Positions 1 to 9,284 are shown, counted from the stretch's first letter. The stretch: DNA of 64,000 nt from Caviibacterium pharyngocola (GCF_002795405.1 NZ_PHGZ01000003.1:1-64000), one strand, 5' to 3'. The notes: generated by a model from the sequence alone, not told the origin. Made by a program: numbers and translations.

Positions 1-52
1 TAAAGCCCATCCTACATATAAAATACGATTTAAATCAGGTTTGTCATCAGTC
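1..52. repeat. Dispersed repeat, partial copy at window edge
   Basis: These 52 bases match 54466-54517 at 50 of 52 positions; the only difference is AT versus CC at the 16th-17th base. The left part contains GCCCATCCTAC, the right arm of a REP-like palindrome, and the right end is TGTCATCAGTC. The rest of the element lies outside the window. It ends directly beside the htrA terminator hairpin, as the other copy ends beside a terminator hairpin. Confidence 0.8.
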
Positions 53-77
53 AAAAACGGCACATTATGTGCCGTTT
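53..77 (-). terminator. Intrinsic terminator of htrA
   Basis: Inverted repeat AAACGGCAC / GTGCCGTTT with a 5-base loop. Read on the minus strand it is followed by a T-rich run, 12 bases after the htrA stop codon. Confidence 0.75.
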
Positions 78-89
78 ATCAGTTTAATA

Positions 90-1463
90 TTATTGGATCA
101 GCAAATAGAAATTCGAATCGCCGCGTAAAATATTTAACGCAACGGCGGATTTTTGATCTTCCAACGCTTTACGCAACTGAGCAAGATTTTCAATCGGTTG
201 GCGATTTACGCCGATAATAATATCGCCGTTTTTCAATCCGCGTTGTTCCGCCATTGAACGGGCTTTAATTTTGCCGATTGATACGCCTTTTTGACCTTTG
301 CTGTCATAATTGCTAAGTTCCGCACCGTCTAATGCCGGCAGCACGCCGCTTGCATTGGCTTGTGTTTGCTCGTCGGATTGTAAGGTAACTTTTGTCGTTG
401 CGCTTTTACCGTCGCGTAAATAGCTTAATTCGATTTCTTTACCCGCGCCGGCGGTGGCGATTTTCGCGCGTAATTCCGCAAAACCGGCGAGTTTTTGACC
501 GTTGATTGCCGTAATCACATCGCCCGCTTTAATGCCGGCTTTTTCCGCCGCGGAATTCGGTAACACTTCGCTGACAAAGGCGCCTTGTTGCGCTTCTACG
601 TTAAAAGCTTTGGCTAAATCGGCATTTAATTCGCCGCCTTTAATGCCGAGCAATCCGCGACGCACTTCGCCGAAATCAAGAATTTGTTGAACTAAACTGT
701 TCGCCATATTGCTCGGAATAGCAAAGGCGATACCCGCATTTCCGCCGCTTGGGGAAATGATGGCGGTGTTAATACCGATTAGCTCGCCGTTCAAATTAAT
801 CAACGGGCCGCCGGAATTTCCGCGGTTAACGGCGGCATCGGTTTGAATATAATTTTCATAAGTACCGCTGTCGGAACCGGTTGAACGACCTAATGCGGAG
901 ACAATCCCTGAAGTAGCGGTTTGTCCGAGACCGAAAGGATTACCGATAGCAACGGTGAAATCGCCGACGCGTAATTTATCGGAATCGGCAATTTTAATTT
1001 CGGTGAGGTTTTTCGGGTTTTCCAGCTGAATTAATGCCACGTCTGACATTTCGTCTTTACCCACGACTTTGGCTTTAAATTCGCGTCCGTCTTGTAATTT
1101 GACGGTGATTTTATCCGCTTGATCGATAACGTGATTATTGGTTAAGGCATAGCCTTTTTCTGCGTTAATGATCACGCCCGAACCGATGCCTTTAAAATTA
1201 CGCGGCGAGCTGTCGCCGAAAGCATCCGGTCCGAAGAAAAATTTAAATTCTTCCGGAATATTATCGTTTTGGAAAGAGGATTTTTGTTTACCTTCGACCG
1301 CAATCGAAATAACCGACGGCAATACTTTTTCCAACATCGGCGCAAGGCTTGGTACTGCTTGATTTTCCACGAAAGAGGGAAGGGCGGCTTGGGCTGAAAC
1401 TGACGCCGTTAAGACGGATAATCCGAGCATAATACTACTTAATAGAAAGGTTTTTTTCTTCAC
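90..1463 (-). CDS. htrA: Periplasmic serine protease/chaperone, DegP/DegQ (HtrA) family
   Basis: A 457-residue Do-family protease. It has a cleavable signal peptide (residues 1-26, ending SAQA), a trypsin-like domain with the triad His111 (TNNHV), Asp141 (DVALI) and Ser217 (GNSGGP), and two PDZ domains at about 265-350 and 370-450. Two PDZ domains and this length fit DegP/DegQ rather than DegS, which has one PDZ domain and a membrane anchor. The family degrades or refolds damaged envelope proteins in the periplasm. The gene is monocistronic, with its own terminator and a candidate sigma-E promoter upstream. DegP and DegQ cannot be told apart here, so the general name is used. Confidence 0.93.
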   Translation of the reverse strand: MKKKTFLLSSIMLGLSVLTASVSAQAALPSFVENQAVPSLAPMLEKVLPSVISIAVEGKQKSSFQNDNIPEEFKFFFGPDAFGDSSPRNFKGIGSGVIINAEKGYALTNNHVIDQADKITVKLQDGREFKAKVVGKDEMSDVALIQLENPKNLTEIKIADSDKLRVGDFTVAIGNPFGLGQTATSGIVSALGRSTGSDSGTYENYIQTDAAVNRGNSGGPLINLNGELIGINTAIISPSGGNAGIAFAIPSNMANSLVQQILDFGEVRRGLLGIKGGELNADLAKAFNVEAQQGAFVSEVLPNSAAEKAGIKAGDVITAINGQKLAGFAELRAKIATAGAGKEIELSYLRDGKSATTKVTLQSDEQTQANASGVLPALDGAELSNYDSKGQKGVSIGKIKARSMAEQRGLKNGDIIIGVNRQPIENLAQLRKALEDQKSAVALNILRGDSNFYLLIQ

Positions 1464-1517
1464 TTTGAGTTCTCCATTTCAAATAAAAAAGAATCATTGC
1501 GTTAACAATGTATGCAC

Positions 1518-1545
1518 TAAGACAAGAAAAACAAGGGAATGTTCG
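1518..1545 (-). promoter_or_regulatory. Candidate sigma-E promoter of htrA
   Basis: On the minus strand, CGAACAT is followed after 16 bases by TCTTA, close to the extracytoplasmic stress promoter pattern GGAACTT-N16-TCTGA. It lies 55-82 bases upstream of the htrA start. The family is a classic sigma-E target in enterobacteria; binding here is inferred. Confidence 0.4.
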
Positions 1546-1654
1546 GGGGTTTTAGGCGGAAATGCAATAAAGTTGAAAAAAAGTTGAAACGGACTGGAAA
1601 TCGTAAAAATCGATCTTATATTAGCGAAATTTATCGCTTTTTGTAATGAAACAT

Positions 1655-1681
1655 AAAAAACGGCGAGTCGTCCCGCCGTTC
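1655..1681 (-). terminator. Intrinsic terminator of zapG
   Basis: Stem AACGGCG / CGCCGTT around an 8-base loop, followed on the minus strand by TTTTTT, just beyond the zapG stop codon. Confidence 0.75.
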
Positions 1682-1688
1682 GATTGTA

Positions 1689-2111
1689 TTATTTTTCCGT
1701 TTTTAAGAGACCGGACGATCCTTCCGAATAATCGCGCGGCGGGCTATCTTGATCTTCCGCCGGATTTTCCGCGTTTGCAGGCGCCGAATGATCCGCGATC
1801 AGATTTTTTCCGAACCATTCTTTATCGGCTTGTTCCGGCAATAGCGCGACGGAAGAACTCGCCAAATGACGATAGAGTTTTTGATAGTCTTGCGCCAAGG
1901 TTTTAAGCAAATCGGCACTTTCGGCAAAATGTTTTTCAAGCTGTTGTTTTTGCTCGTTTAATTCGGTTTTCACCTGATTTAATTCCGCTTCCGTTTTCAC
2001 TTGTTTTTTCACGGAACCCTTGGTTAAACGCACAAGAATATAGCCGATAACCACGCCCACAACCAAACCGATTAAGATACCTTGCCAGACTTCGGGTGAT
2101 AAATTTTGCAT
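1689..2111 (-). CDS. zapG: Inner-membrane cell-division/envelope protein ZapG (YhcB, DUF1043)
   Basis: 140 residues with one N-terminal membrane helix (about 8-28, rich in Gly, Val and Ile), then a long charged coiled-coil stretch (about 33-75) and a polar, Pro/Asp/Ser-rich tail. This is the layout of the YhcB/ZapG family, which links the division machinery and envelope synthesis in gammaproteobacteria. In E. coli the gene sits beside degQ-degS; here it neighbours an HtrA protease in the same orientation, so that synteny is kept. An SD-like GAGGAGT lies just upstream of the start. Confidence 0.85.
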   Translation of the reverse strand: MQNLSPEVWQGILIGLVVGVVIGYILVRLTKGSVKKQVKTEAELNQVKTELNEQKQQLEKHFAESADLLKTLAQDYQKLYRHLASSSVALLPEQADKEWFGKNLIADHSAPANAENPAEDQDSPPRDYSEGSSGLLKTEK

Positions 2112-2241
2112 AAAATACTCCTCATCATTATAAAAATAACTTTGTTATCATAACGTTAAATGAAGAAAATTTCTTTGCACCGGATCACAATATTAAATAT
2201 TACGCGCCAAAAATTTTTTAATCGGCACGTAATACATTGTT

Positions 2242-4002
2242 TTACTTCCAGTTTTCGCGTTTGGCTTTTTGCAATTTTGCGTAAGCGGCGAGTAGTTTTT
2301 GATGTGCTTGGAAATGTTGCAAATGCTCGTCGTCGGCAAGCAAATCATAGAACGGATTGCCGCCTTGCACCGCTTTCCACGCAAAATCCACCGCACTTTT
2401 ACCGTACATTTTTTCAAAAACCATACGATATTGTTCCGGTTCGCGTGTTTGATCCAAGAATAATTCGATACTACTAATCAAACAGCGATAATAGTTTGCG
2501 CGCGCCGGCGTAAATACTGAGCCGTTCATATTCATTGTCCAGTTTGCCCAATCCAATGCGGCGTCAAGATCATTTAAGGCAAGATACAGCATTGATTTTA
2601 ATTCGCCGATACGCAAGGTTGTCCAGCCGGATTGCGGCGGTGCAACGATGCCGATAAATTCGCGCACGCGTGTGGCGTCGTCAATGCCTTGCTCATCCAG
2701 TTCGGCTAATAATTCTTCGTAAGTGCCTTGATCGTGATGAAAGTGCGGTAGATCCAACAGGATTTCACGCCAATCCATTCCCATATTGTTGTTGGCGTAG
2801 ATTAAATCGTCCGGCGGATAAATATCCGACATTCCGGGCACGATAATCCGACAGGCGTAAACATCTAAATGGTTGTAATCCATTATGTAAACTTCTTTTT
2901 GTTCTTTTCGGAAAATCGCCATAAGATTGTCGTATTCTTGTTGCGTCGTGCCGGAAAAATCCCAATCGGCAAAGTCGAAATCCGCGTCTTGTTTGAATAA
3001 ATCCCACGAAATTAAACCGCTCGAATCAATAAAATGGGTTTCGAGGTTGGCGTGTTCCGCCACGTCTTCATTGTTGAACGATGGCGGGGTGAATACGTCC
3101 AAATCTTTTAAACTGCGCCCTTGTAATAATTCCGTGACGGTACGTTCTAATGCCACTTGGAAATTCGGATGCGCGCCGAAAGAGGAGAAGCACGTGCCGT
3201 TATTCGGGTTTAATAAAATCACGCAAATCACCGGATATTGTCCGCCTAAAGAGGCGTCATACGCCAAAATCGGGAAACCTTCGTCTTCCAATTTTTGAAT
3301 GGAGGCTTGAACGGACGGATAACGCGCCATTACTTCATCTGGAATCAACGGAAGACTGATGGCTTCGGCGATAATTTTATTTTTCACGTAACGTTCAAAT
3401 ACTTCGGATAAACCCTGTACACGCGCTTCGTTTTTGGTATTACCCGCCGACATTCCGTTGGAAACGTATAAATTAGCGATGATACTTTGCGGAATATACA
3501 CGGTTTGTTGATCCGATTGACGAACATAAGGCATCGTCACGATGCCGCGATCGTAATTTCCCGATTGCAAATCCACCAATAATTCCGGCGTTAATTCGCA
3601 ATCCGGATCGAAATAATTCGATAAATAATCGTCTAAAATGCCTTCCGGTAAAGTTTCGTCGTCTTCAATCGGAAACCATTTTTCGCTCGGATAATGAACG
3701 AAATCGCCGTTAGCAATATCCTGACCGAGATAAAAATCGGCAAAAAAGTAGTTGGTGGAAAGGCGCTCGAAATACTCGCCCAATGCGGAAGCCAGCGCCG
3801 CCTTTTTGCTTGCGCCTTTACCGTTGGAGAAACATTGCGGGCAATCTTTGTCGCGAATATGCACCGACCAAACGTTCGGAACGGGATTTAACCACGAAGC
3901 TTCTTCAATATTAAAGCCAAGTGCGGTCAGTTTTTGTTGAAATTTTGCGATACTGTCTTCAAGGGCGGCATCTTTACCCGGAATAAAAGTTTGTTCGGTC
4001 AT
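2242..4002 (-). CDS. ycaO: YcaO-type protein (beta-methylthiolation-associated factor)
   Basis: From the internal Met (MTEQTF) the protein is 586 residues, the same length as E. coli YcaO. An upstream in-frame Met at 4035 would add 11 residues and has no better SD, so the shorter start is used. The N-terminal half is the ATP-using YcaO fold (GKGASKKAALASALGEYFER; later EVFERYVKNK); the C-terminal part is TPR-like. YcaO proteins phosphorylate peptide-backbone amides. The E. coli protein is reported to assist RimO methylthiolation of ribosomal protein S12. No azole-peptide biosynthesis genes lie nearby, which supports a housekeeping rather than bacteriocin role. Confidence 0.9.
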   Translation of the reverse strand: MTEQTFIPGKDAALEDSIAKFQQKLTALGFNIEEASWLNPVPNVWSVHIRDKDCPQCFSNGKGASKKAALASALGEYFERLSTNYFFADFYLGQDIANGDFVHYPSEKWFPIEDDETLPEGILDDYLSNYFDPDCELTPELLVDLQSGNYDRGIVTMPYVRQSDQQTVYIPQSIIANLYVSNGMSAGNTKNEARVQGLSEVFERYVKNKIIAEAISLPLIPDEVMARYPSVQASIQKLEDEGFPILAYDASLGGQYPVICVILLNPNNGTCFSSFGAHPNFQVALERTVTELLQGRSLKDLDVFTPPSFNNEDVAEHANLETHFIDSSGLISWDLFKQDADFDFADWDFSGTTQQEYDNLMAIFRKEQKEVYIMDYNHLDVYACRIIVPGMSDIYPPDDLIYANNNMGMDWREILLDLPHFHHDQGTYEELLAELDEQGIDDATRVREFIGIVAPPQSGWTTLRIGELKSMLYLALNDLDAALDWANWTMNMNGSVFTPARANYYRCLISSIELFLDQTREPEQYRMVFEKMYGKSAVDFAWKAVQGGNPFYDLLADDEHLQHFQAHQKLLAAYAKLQKAKRENWK

Positions 4003-4167
4003 TTTTGATTCTCTTTCGGTAATGGAAAGCGGCAATAATAGGGGAGATTGAGGTGTTCGGCAAGTATAATATGACGATTATCACAAATTAATAAATTAAT
4101 GATTTGCAAACGGAAAAAATCGTTTTATGCTATTTTTTCAACTATTTCCAAATAATCGGAGGGAAAA

Positions 4168-4509
4168 ATGGCATTAGGTTGGTATGAATTAAAATTAGCG
4201 AAAGACGGTCAATTTATGTTTAACCTGAAAGCGGCGAATAGTCAGGTGATTTTGACCAGCGAACGGTATAAATCGCGCGCCGCGGCGGAAAACGGCATTG
4301 CTTCCGTGCAAAAAAACGGCGGCGATGAAGCGAATTTCGAATACAAAGCCACGGTGAACGGGCAGCCTTATTTCATTTTGAAAGCAAAAAATCATCAAGA
4401 AATCGGGCGCAGCGAGTATTATTCGTCCAAAGTCGCCGCTGAAAACGGGGTGAAATCCGTGATGAATAATGCCGCGACGACGGTGATTAAAGATAAAACG
4501 GCGGAGTAA
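4168..4509 (+). CDS. yegP: YegP family protein (tandem DUF1508)
   Basis: 113 residues formed by two copies of the DUF1508 unit: residues about 2-50 (GWYELK...AAAENGIASV) and 52-105 (FEYKAT...VAAENGVKSV). The second unit repeats the FxLKAxNxQxIxxSExYxSxxAAENG pattern of the first, which points to internal duplication. The family is small, soluble and widespread, and its function is not established. A clear SD (CGGAGGG) lies 7 bases before the start. It stands alone and is convergent with the methyltransferase gene. Confidence 0.85.
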   Translation: MALGWYELKLAKDGQFMFNLKAANSQVILTSERYKSRAAAENGIASVQKNGGDEANFEYKATVNGQPYFILKAKNHQEIGRSEYYSSKVAAENGVKSVMNNAATTVIKDKTAE

Positions 4510-4525
4510 ATATCTGCAAAATAGC

Positions 4526-4558
4526 AAAAGGCGATAGAGCAAGTTTATCGCCTTTTTT
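4526..4558. terminator. Bidirectional terminator between yegP and the methyltransferase gene
   Basis: Stem AAAAGGCGATA / TATCGCCTTTT with a 9-base loop and T-runs on both strands. It serves two convergent genes and overlaps the last codon of the minus-strand gene. Confidence 0.8.
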
Positions 4559-5261
4559 AATGCTCTTTAATTCTGCGAAACGCGGTTGCAGTGGCAAGTT
4601 CTTTGGTCGAATTGAAATTTAATTGCGGATCTGCGGAAATAACGCGATAAGTTTGCTTTTGTGCGATTAAAATGCTGAAAGGCGCAAAAGTGCGGTCGTT
4701 TTTGCTTAAGGATAAATTTTGTTGAAGCTGAAGGCGAAAACCGCGTTGCTCCAACCATTGCACAATAAGATGAGGAAAACGCAGATAAAACGGCACGGCG
4801 TGTTGTCCGATACCGAAAGCGTTTTTTAACATTGTCGGATTGTACGGATTAAACAGGGAAACAAACAAATAGCCGTCATCACTTAAAACGCGCAAAATTT
4901 CTCTTAATAAGACATAAGGATCTGCGCAAAAATTTAGCGTATTCGCTAATAAACACGCATTGATCGAACCTTGCACGAAAGGCAAGGCGGTGAATTCCGC
5001 TTGGATGACGGAAAAATTCGGGCGGGCGGAAAGTGCGGTCAAATTTTCGTGAATTTCCGGATGAAGAATTATTTGATGGCAATGCGGTGCGCACGGTATT
5101 TCGCCGCTTAACCCGCCCAGTTGTAAAAATTGTTCCTCCGCGACGGTGGAAAAATAAGGCGCAAAAAAGTCACCGAGTAGGGTACAATATTGCTCGCCCT
5201 GCGGTATTTCTTGCCAGCTTGCGGGCAAGCGAACCGTTGCAAAAAGGTCGTTTCGTTTCAT
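4557..5261 (-). CDS. SAM-dependent methyltransferase-like protein (YafS-like)
   Basis: 234 residues with a Methyltransf_11-like core. The post-motif region [19 protein letters not shown] followed by [20 protein letters not shown] is typical of class I methyltransferases. The SAM-binding glycine loop is degenerate (LQLGGLSGE instead of DxGxGxG), so activity is uncertain. The gene is divergent from gloB with only 23 bases between start codons, the same arrangement as yafS-gloB in E. coli. The substrate is unknown. Confidence 0.7.
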   Translation of the reverse strand: MKRNDLFATVRLPASWQEIPQGEQYCTLLGDFFAPYFSTVAEEQFLQLGGLSGEIPCAPHCHQIILHPEIHENLTALSARPNFSVIQAEFTALPFVQGSINACLLANTLNFCADPYVLLREILRVLSDDGYLFVSLFNPYNPTMLKNAFGIGQHAVPFYLRFPHLIVQWLEQRGFRLQLQQNLSLSKNDRTFAPFSILIAQKQTYRVISADPQLNFNSTKELATATAFRRIKEH

Positions 5262-5284
5262 TTTGCCACCTTCAAGGAGTATTT

Positions 5285-5986
5285 ATGCTAATTCCGATTC
5301 CTGTTCTTAATGATAACTATATTTGGCTTTACGGACGAGAAAATTTATCCGTAATTGTGATCGATCCCGCTGAAACCGTGCAATTATTCGCTTATTTTCA
5401 GCAACAAAATTTGCAACCTGAAGCGGTGTTGTTGACTCACTATCACGATGATCACACTGCAGGCGTGGCGGCATTTAAACAACGTTATCCGAACGTGCCG
5501 ATTTTCGGTTCGGCGGAAACCCAATCCAAAGGCGCGACCCATATTGTTGCCGAAGGCGAAATTCGTACTACTAATTATCGTATTCAAGCGTTACCCACCG
5601 GCGGGCATACGGCGCAGCACCTCAGTTTTGTGGTGGACGGGCATTTATTTTGCGGCGATTGTTTGTTTTCTGCCGGTTGCGGACGCGTGTTTACCGGTGA
5701 TTATCATCAAGCGTTCGAATCTTTGCAACGGCTGAAGGCGCTGCCGGACGATACTTTGGTTTGTCCGGCGCACGAATATACCCTCGGTAATTTACGTTTT
5801 GCCGAAGCCGTAATGCCGGAAAATGCGCGGATCAAAGCCTATATGAATGAAGTGGAAAATCGGCGTGCGCAAAATCGCCCGTCCGTGCCGACTTTGCTAA
5901 GTTTTGAAAAACAAATCAATCCGTTTTTACAAGCGGCAGACGAAAATGAATTTATTCGCCTGCGTCAAGCAAAGGATAATTTTTAA
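5285..5986 (+). CDS. gloB: Hydroxyacylglutathione hydrolase (glyoxalase II)
   Basis: 233 residues from the ATG at 5285, which follows CAAGGAG; the open frame extends upstream but that part overlaps the divergent gene and is not family-like. It has the metallo-beta-lactamase motif THYHDDH, which binds two metal ions, then HTAQH and the metal-bridging Asp in FCGDCLF. It hydrolyses S-lactoylglutathione to lactate and glutathione, the second step of methylglyoxal detoxification. It is slightly shorter than E. coli GloB (251 aa). Confidence 0.93.
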   Translation: MLIPIPVLNDNYIWLYGRENLSVIVIDPAETVQLFAYFQQQNLQPEAVLLTHYHDDHTAGVAAFKQRYPNVPIFGSAETQSKGATHIVAEGEIRTTNYRIQALPTGGHTAQHLSFVVDGHLFCGDCLFSAGCGRVFTGDYHQAFESLQRLKALPDDTLVCPAHEYTLGNLRFAEAVMPENARIKAYMNEVENRRAQNRPSVPTLLSFEKQINPFLQAADENEFIRLRQAKDNF

Positions 5987-6113
5987 CATTTTGTTAAAAA
6001 TTTGACGGGAAGGTTTGCTCAATGAGAGACAATTTATTAAAATGATCGGGTTTTCTTTTTTATTTTTCTTGTGGGCGATATAACCGCAAAGTGCGGTTAA
6101 ATTTCAATAAATT

Positions 6114-7415
6114 ATGACAATTCTTGTTCTGGGTATTAATCACAAAACGGCTTCCGTGGATTTGCGCGAAAAAGTGGCGTTTCCCGAGGAAAAGCGTTTG
6201 ACGGCGTTGCAAAGTATTGCGCAATCCGCCTTAGCGGACAGCGCGGTGATTTTATCCACTTGTAACCGAACGGAAGTGTATTTGCATAATAAAACCGTTG
6301 CGCCGCAAGATAATCCGCAATGGATCGAACAATGCATCGATTGGTTGGCGGAAGTGCACCGATTACGCAAAGATGATCTGATGCCGAGCCTTTATTCGCA
6401 ACAAAATCAAAATGCGGCGCATCATTTAATGCGCGTGGCGTGCGGATTGGATTCCTTAGTGCTGGGCGAGCCGCAAATTTTGGGGCAAGTCAAACAAGCA
6501 TTTCAAATTAGCGAGCAATATTATCAGGATCGACAACAAGCAATGTCGGGCGAGTTGTTGCGCTTATTCCAAAAAACCTTTTCTACGGCAAAACGTGTGC
6601 GCACGGAAACCGATATCGGCGAAAATGCGGTCTCCGTCGCTTATACCGCCTGTACCTTAGCACGGCAGATTTTTGATAGCTTGCGCAAATTAAATATTTT
6701 ACTGGTCGGCGCAGGCGAAACCATCGAGTTGGTCAGTCGTCATTTATTGCGTCACGGCGTCAAAAGTTTAACGATTTCCAACCGCACTTTGGCGCGCGCG
6801 CAAGCGTTGGTGGACAAATTAGATAGCAATCAGGAAATTCGTCTGCTTTCGTTGCAACAATTACAAGAAGGTATTGATCAAGCGGATATTATCATCAGCT
6901 CCACCGGCAGCCCGCATACGTTGATCAGCCAAGAAATGGTGCGCCAAGCGCAAAAAATCCGTCGCGGTAAACCGATGTTAATCGTGGATATTGCCGTACC
7001 GCGTGATGTGGAAAGTTCGGTCGGCGAGTTGGATAGCGTGTATCATTATACGGTGGATGATTTACAAACGATCATTCAACGCAATTTAAGTCGCCGTGAA
7101 CAAGCGTCGGCGCAAGCGGAAAAAATTATCCAAGAAGAAAGCGATGATTTTTTCGAATGGCTAAAAGTACATCAGTTTTCCGATTTGATTCGTGCCTATC
7201 GTGAAGATGCCGAACAAACGCGGCAAGAGTTATTGGAAAAATCCTTATCGGCGTTGCAACAAGGCGAAAACGCCGAACAAGTGTTGCAAGAATTAAGTTA
7301 TAAATTAATGAACAAACTGATTCATCAACCGACGCAAGCAATGCAAACAATGGTTCGTGCGGGCAATGCGCAAGGCTTGCAAGCGTTTTCACAGTTTGTG
7401 GAACGAAAAAAATAA
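6114..7415 (+). CDS. hemA: Glutamyl-tRNA reductase
   Basis: 433 residues. Catalytic Cys50 lies in STCNRTE, the substrate-binding region in [17 protein letters not shown], the NADPH-binding Rossmann loop in LLVGAGET, and a C-terminal dimerisation helix follows. It reduces Glu-tRNA to glutamate-1-semialdehyde, the first committed step of C5 heme synthesis. Heme-requiring haemophili lack this pathway, so its presence suggests an organism that makes its own heme. No strong SD is visible before the ATG. The gene is convergent with purU across a USS-pair terminator. Confidence 0.95.
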   Translation: MTILVLGINHKTASVDLREKVAFPEEKRLTALQSIAQSALADSAVILSTCNRTEVYLHNKTVAPQDNPQWIEQCIDWLAEVHRLRKDDLMPSLYSQQNQNAAHHLMRVACGLDSLVLGEPQILGQVKQAFQISEQYYQDRQQAMSGELLRLFQKTFSTAKRVRTETDIGENAVSVAYTACTLARQIFDSLRKLNILLVGAGETIELVSRHLLRHGVKSLTISNRTLARAQALVDKLDSNQEIRLLSLQQLQEGIDQADIIISSTGSPHTLISQEMVRQAQKIRRGKPMLIVDIAVPRDVESSVGELDSVYHYTVDDLQTIIQRNLSRREQASAQAEKIIQEESDDFFEWLKVHQFSDLIRAYREDAEQTRQELLEKSLSALQQGENAEQVLQELSYKLMNKLIHQPTQAMQTMVRAGNAQGLQAFSQFVERKK

Positions 7416-7453
7416 CGGAAAGAATGAAAATAGCGAAAAGCGTGAAAATAGAG

Positions 7454-7483
7454 AAAAGTGCGGTAAAAAAACCGCACTTTTTG
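7454..7483. terminator. USS-pair terminator between hemA and purU
   Basis: Head-to-head uptake sequences AAAAGTGCGGT / ACCGCACTTTT with a 6-base loop make a hairpin with T-tracts on both strands, between convergent genes. Confidence 0.85.
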
Positions 7484-7486
7484 CAT

Positions 7487-8323
7487 TTAAAGCACAATGG
7501 TTTTGTTTTGATAGACAAAAATCTTATCGTGCAACGCCAAATCCAAGGCGCGGCTTAAAACGGTTTTTTCTACGTCGCGACCGGCGCGCATCATTGCTTC
7601 GGCGCTGTAGGTGTGATCGATGTTGATCACGTTTTGCATAATAATCGGGCCTTGATCCAATTCGTTATTAATGAAATGGGCGGTGGCGCCGATAATTTTC
7701 ACTCCGCGTTCATAGGCTTGTTGATAAGGTTTGGCGCCGATAAATGCCGGTAAAAACGAGTGATGAATATTGATCACGCGGTTCGGGTAGCGTGCGACGA
7801 ATTCCGGATTTAACACGCGCATATATTTGGCAAGCACGATGTAATCCGGCGCGTACTCGTCGATTTTTGCCGCCAATAGTTTATCGTGTTCGACGCGGGT
7901 TAATCCTTCGTGGCTGACGCAATGGAACGGAATATCAAAGCGTTCGACCAAGGTTCTTAAGGTGTCGTGGTTTCCGATAACGGCGGCAATTTCAACGTCT
8001 AATCCGCCGTAATAATTTTTCATTAAAATATCGCCGATACAATGCGCTTCTTTGGTGACCAAGATCACGATACGTTTTCTCGCTGTGCCGAGTAAACGAC
8101 AATTCGTTCCCGCCGGTAAACTGAAATTTAAATCCGCCAAGAGGGTTTCTTCATTAAAAATACCCTGTAATTCGGTGCGCATAAAAAAATGTTTGGTTTC
8201 AAAATCCACAAACTCGTTATTATGAATGATATTGAGTTGGTGTTTGTAACATATATTGGTAATTTTAGCGATTAATCCTTTATCGTCGGGGCAATCGGTT
8301 AATAATATTTTATTTTCAATCAT
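7487..8323 (-). CDS. purU: Formyltetrahydrofolate deformylase
   Basis: 278 residues: an N-terminal ACT domain (about 5-80, opening LLTDCPDDKGLIAKIT) and a formyltransferase-type hydrolase domain with the signature HHSFLPAFIGAKPY and the catalytic Asp in NELDQGPI. PurU releases formate from 10-formyl-THF, supplying formate for PurT and balancing one-carbon pools. The ACT domain fits the known control of PurU by methionine and glycine. Length and domain order match the family. Monocistronic. Confidence 0.94.
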   Translation of the reverse strand: MIENKILLTDCPDDKGLIAKITNICYKHQLNIIHNNEFVDFETKHFFMRTELQGIFNEETLLADLNFSLPAGTNCRLLGTARKRIVILVTKEAHCIGDILMKNYYGGLDVEIAAVIGNHDTLRTLVERFDIPFHCVSHEGLTRVEHDKLLAAKIDEYAPDYIVLAKYMRVLNPEFVARYPNRVINIHHSFLPAFIGAKPYQQAYERGVKIIGATAHFINNELDQGPIIMQNVINIDHTYSAEAMMRAGRDVEKTVLSRALDLALHDKIFVYQNKTIVL

Positions 8324-8360
8324 AGTCGGAACAAATTTAAATATCAGGGTTTATAAAAAA

Positions 8361-8386
8361 GTAAAACCCATATATATGGGTTTTAC
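8361..8386 (-). terminator. Perfect 26-bp palindrome downstream of hns
   Basis: GTAAAACCCATAT and its exact complement form an uninterrupted palindrome, 16 bases beyond the hns stop codon and 38 bases upstream of purU. It probably acts as the hns terminator hairpin; the T-run is interrupted by AC. Confidence 0.6.
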
Positions 8387-8401
8387 TCCGAAACGGGCGA
8401 A

Positions 8402-8806
8402 TTAAATTTCGAATTCGTTTAATGAGCGACCGGCGTCTAATGCGCTTTGAATGGCGCGCGGCGTTCTGCCTTGACCTGTCCAAGTTTTTTGATTACCGTT
8501 TTCATCGGTATAGCGGTATTTTGCCGGACGCGGTTCTCTTTTTTTACGTTGAGTCACCACGCTTGAGCCGACGATTTCGGCAAGTTCGTCCGCGGTAATG
8601 CCGTCTTGTCTTAATAATTCTTTATATTTTTCGATGCGTTCTTGGCGTTCTTGTTCTTTACGTTGTTCTGCTTCGATTTCGGCACGTTTTTCTTCTAAAA
8701 CGGACGAAATTTTTTCCGCGATACTTTCAAGTTGCTCTAATGTTAATTCACGGGTAGCAACGCGCAAGTTACGAATATTATTTAATACTTTTAATAGATC
8801 ACTCAT
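8402..8806 (-). CDS. hns: Histone-like nucleoid-structuring protein H-NS
   Basis: 134 residues. The N-terminal two thirds is an oligomerising coiled coil (about 1-80). The C-terminal DNA-binding domain carries TWTGQGRTPRAIQ with the minor-groove QGR hook. H-NS silences AT-rich and horizontally acquired DNA. A clear SD (AAGGAGT) sits 7 bases before the ATG. Monocistronic, with a long AT-rich upstream region that could allow self-binding. It is the only nucleoid protein gene seen in the window. Confidence 0.93.
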   Translation of the reverse strand: MSDLLKVLNNIRNLRVATRELTLEQLESIAEKISSVLEEKRAEIEAEQRKEQERQERIEKYKELLRQDGITADELAEIVGSSVVTQRKKREPRPAKYRYTDENGNQKTWTGQGRTPRAIQSALDAGRSLNEFEI

Positions 8807-8971
8807 TTTTACTCCTTGTCTTTTTCATTGTTTATAATTTTATATCTTTAAAAGATTCTCGCATAATAACTAAAATATGTTTTCAGGTAAATCCAAAATT
8901 AAATTAAATTTGGTTTTTTCTGCAAATTCGGCGTTTTTATTTTATTCGATGAAAAATATTCGTCCGCACTA

Positions 8972-9000
8972 TTGGCATTTGAGCTATCTTATTGTAATCT
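8972..9000 (+). promoter_or_regulatory. Sigma-70 promoter of the riboswitch-lysW transcript
   Basis: TTGGCA and TAATCT separated by exactly 17 bases, ending about 10 bases before the first paired base of the riboswitch. Confidence 0.55.
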
Positions 9001-9007
9001 TTGCAGC

Positions 9008-9194
9008 ATCCTACTTGTGTAGAGGTGCAGCCATTATAAGTATTTTTTCTGAGTGGATAACGATGAGGAAAAATGAAAGGAATGGTTGCCGAAATCAGTT
9101 GAAAGTCATTTTAACTGGTTGGGGGCGTCTTTGAAAGAAACGTCACTGTCATAGTCTTTTTTAGTCACTATGGAGTGCTACTTGGTTAGGTTAG
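9008..9194 (+). ncRNA. Lysine riboswitch (L-box)
   Basis: The conserved L-box blocks appear in order: AGAGGTGC (9021), AAGTA (9036), GATGAGGAAAAATGAAAGG (9062), GCCGAAAT (9088), CACTGTCA (9145) and GGAGTGCTAC (9172). The closing helix P1 pairs GTAG (9019-9022) with CTAC (9178-9181) and continues CCTAC with GTTAGG. It is followed by 90 bases up to the start of an NhaC-family transporter gene, a gene type already linked to L-boxes in gammaproteobacteria. No strong U-tailed terminator is seen downstream. Two ACCT stretches (9205, 9248) can pair with the AGGT Shine-Dalgarno at 9273, so translational control is the likely output. The 478-base gap between hns and this transporter is filled by promoter and riboswitch; no protein gene is supported. 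Confidence 0.92.
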
Positions 9195-9284
9195 GTTCTT
9201 TTTCACCTGCCTTTATTTTAAATTTTTTACCATTCTTTAAAATAGTAACCTCAGTGGTTCTCCCTTAATTTTAGGTAGAACATA

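Noticed and set aside
2160-2477. 105-codon plus-strand ORF antisense to ycaO
   Set aside because: Antisense shadow of a conserved gene, without recognisable domains or SD.
8877-9134. 85-codon plus-strand ORF between hns and the NhaC gene
   Set aside because: It runs into the lysine riboswitch aptamer and has no SD; the conserved RNA explains the sequence.
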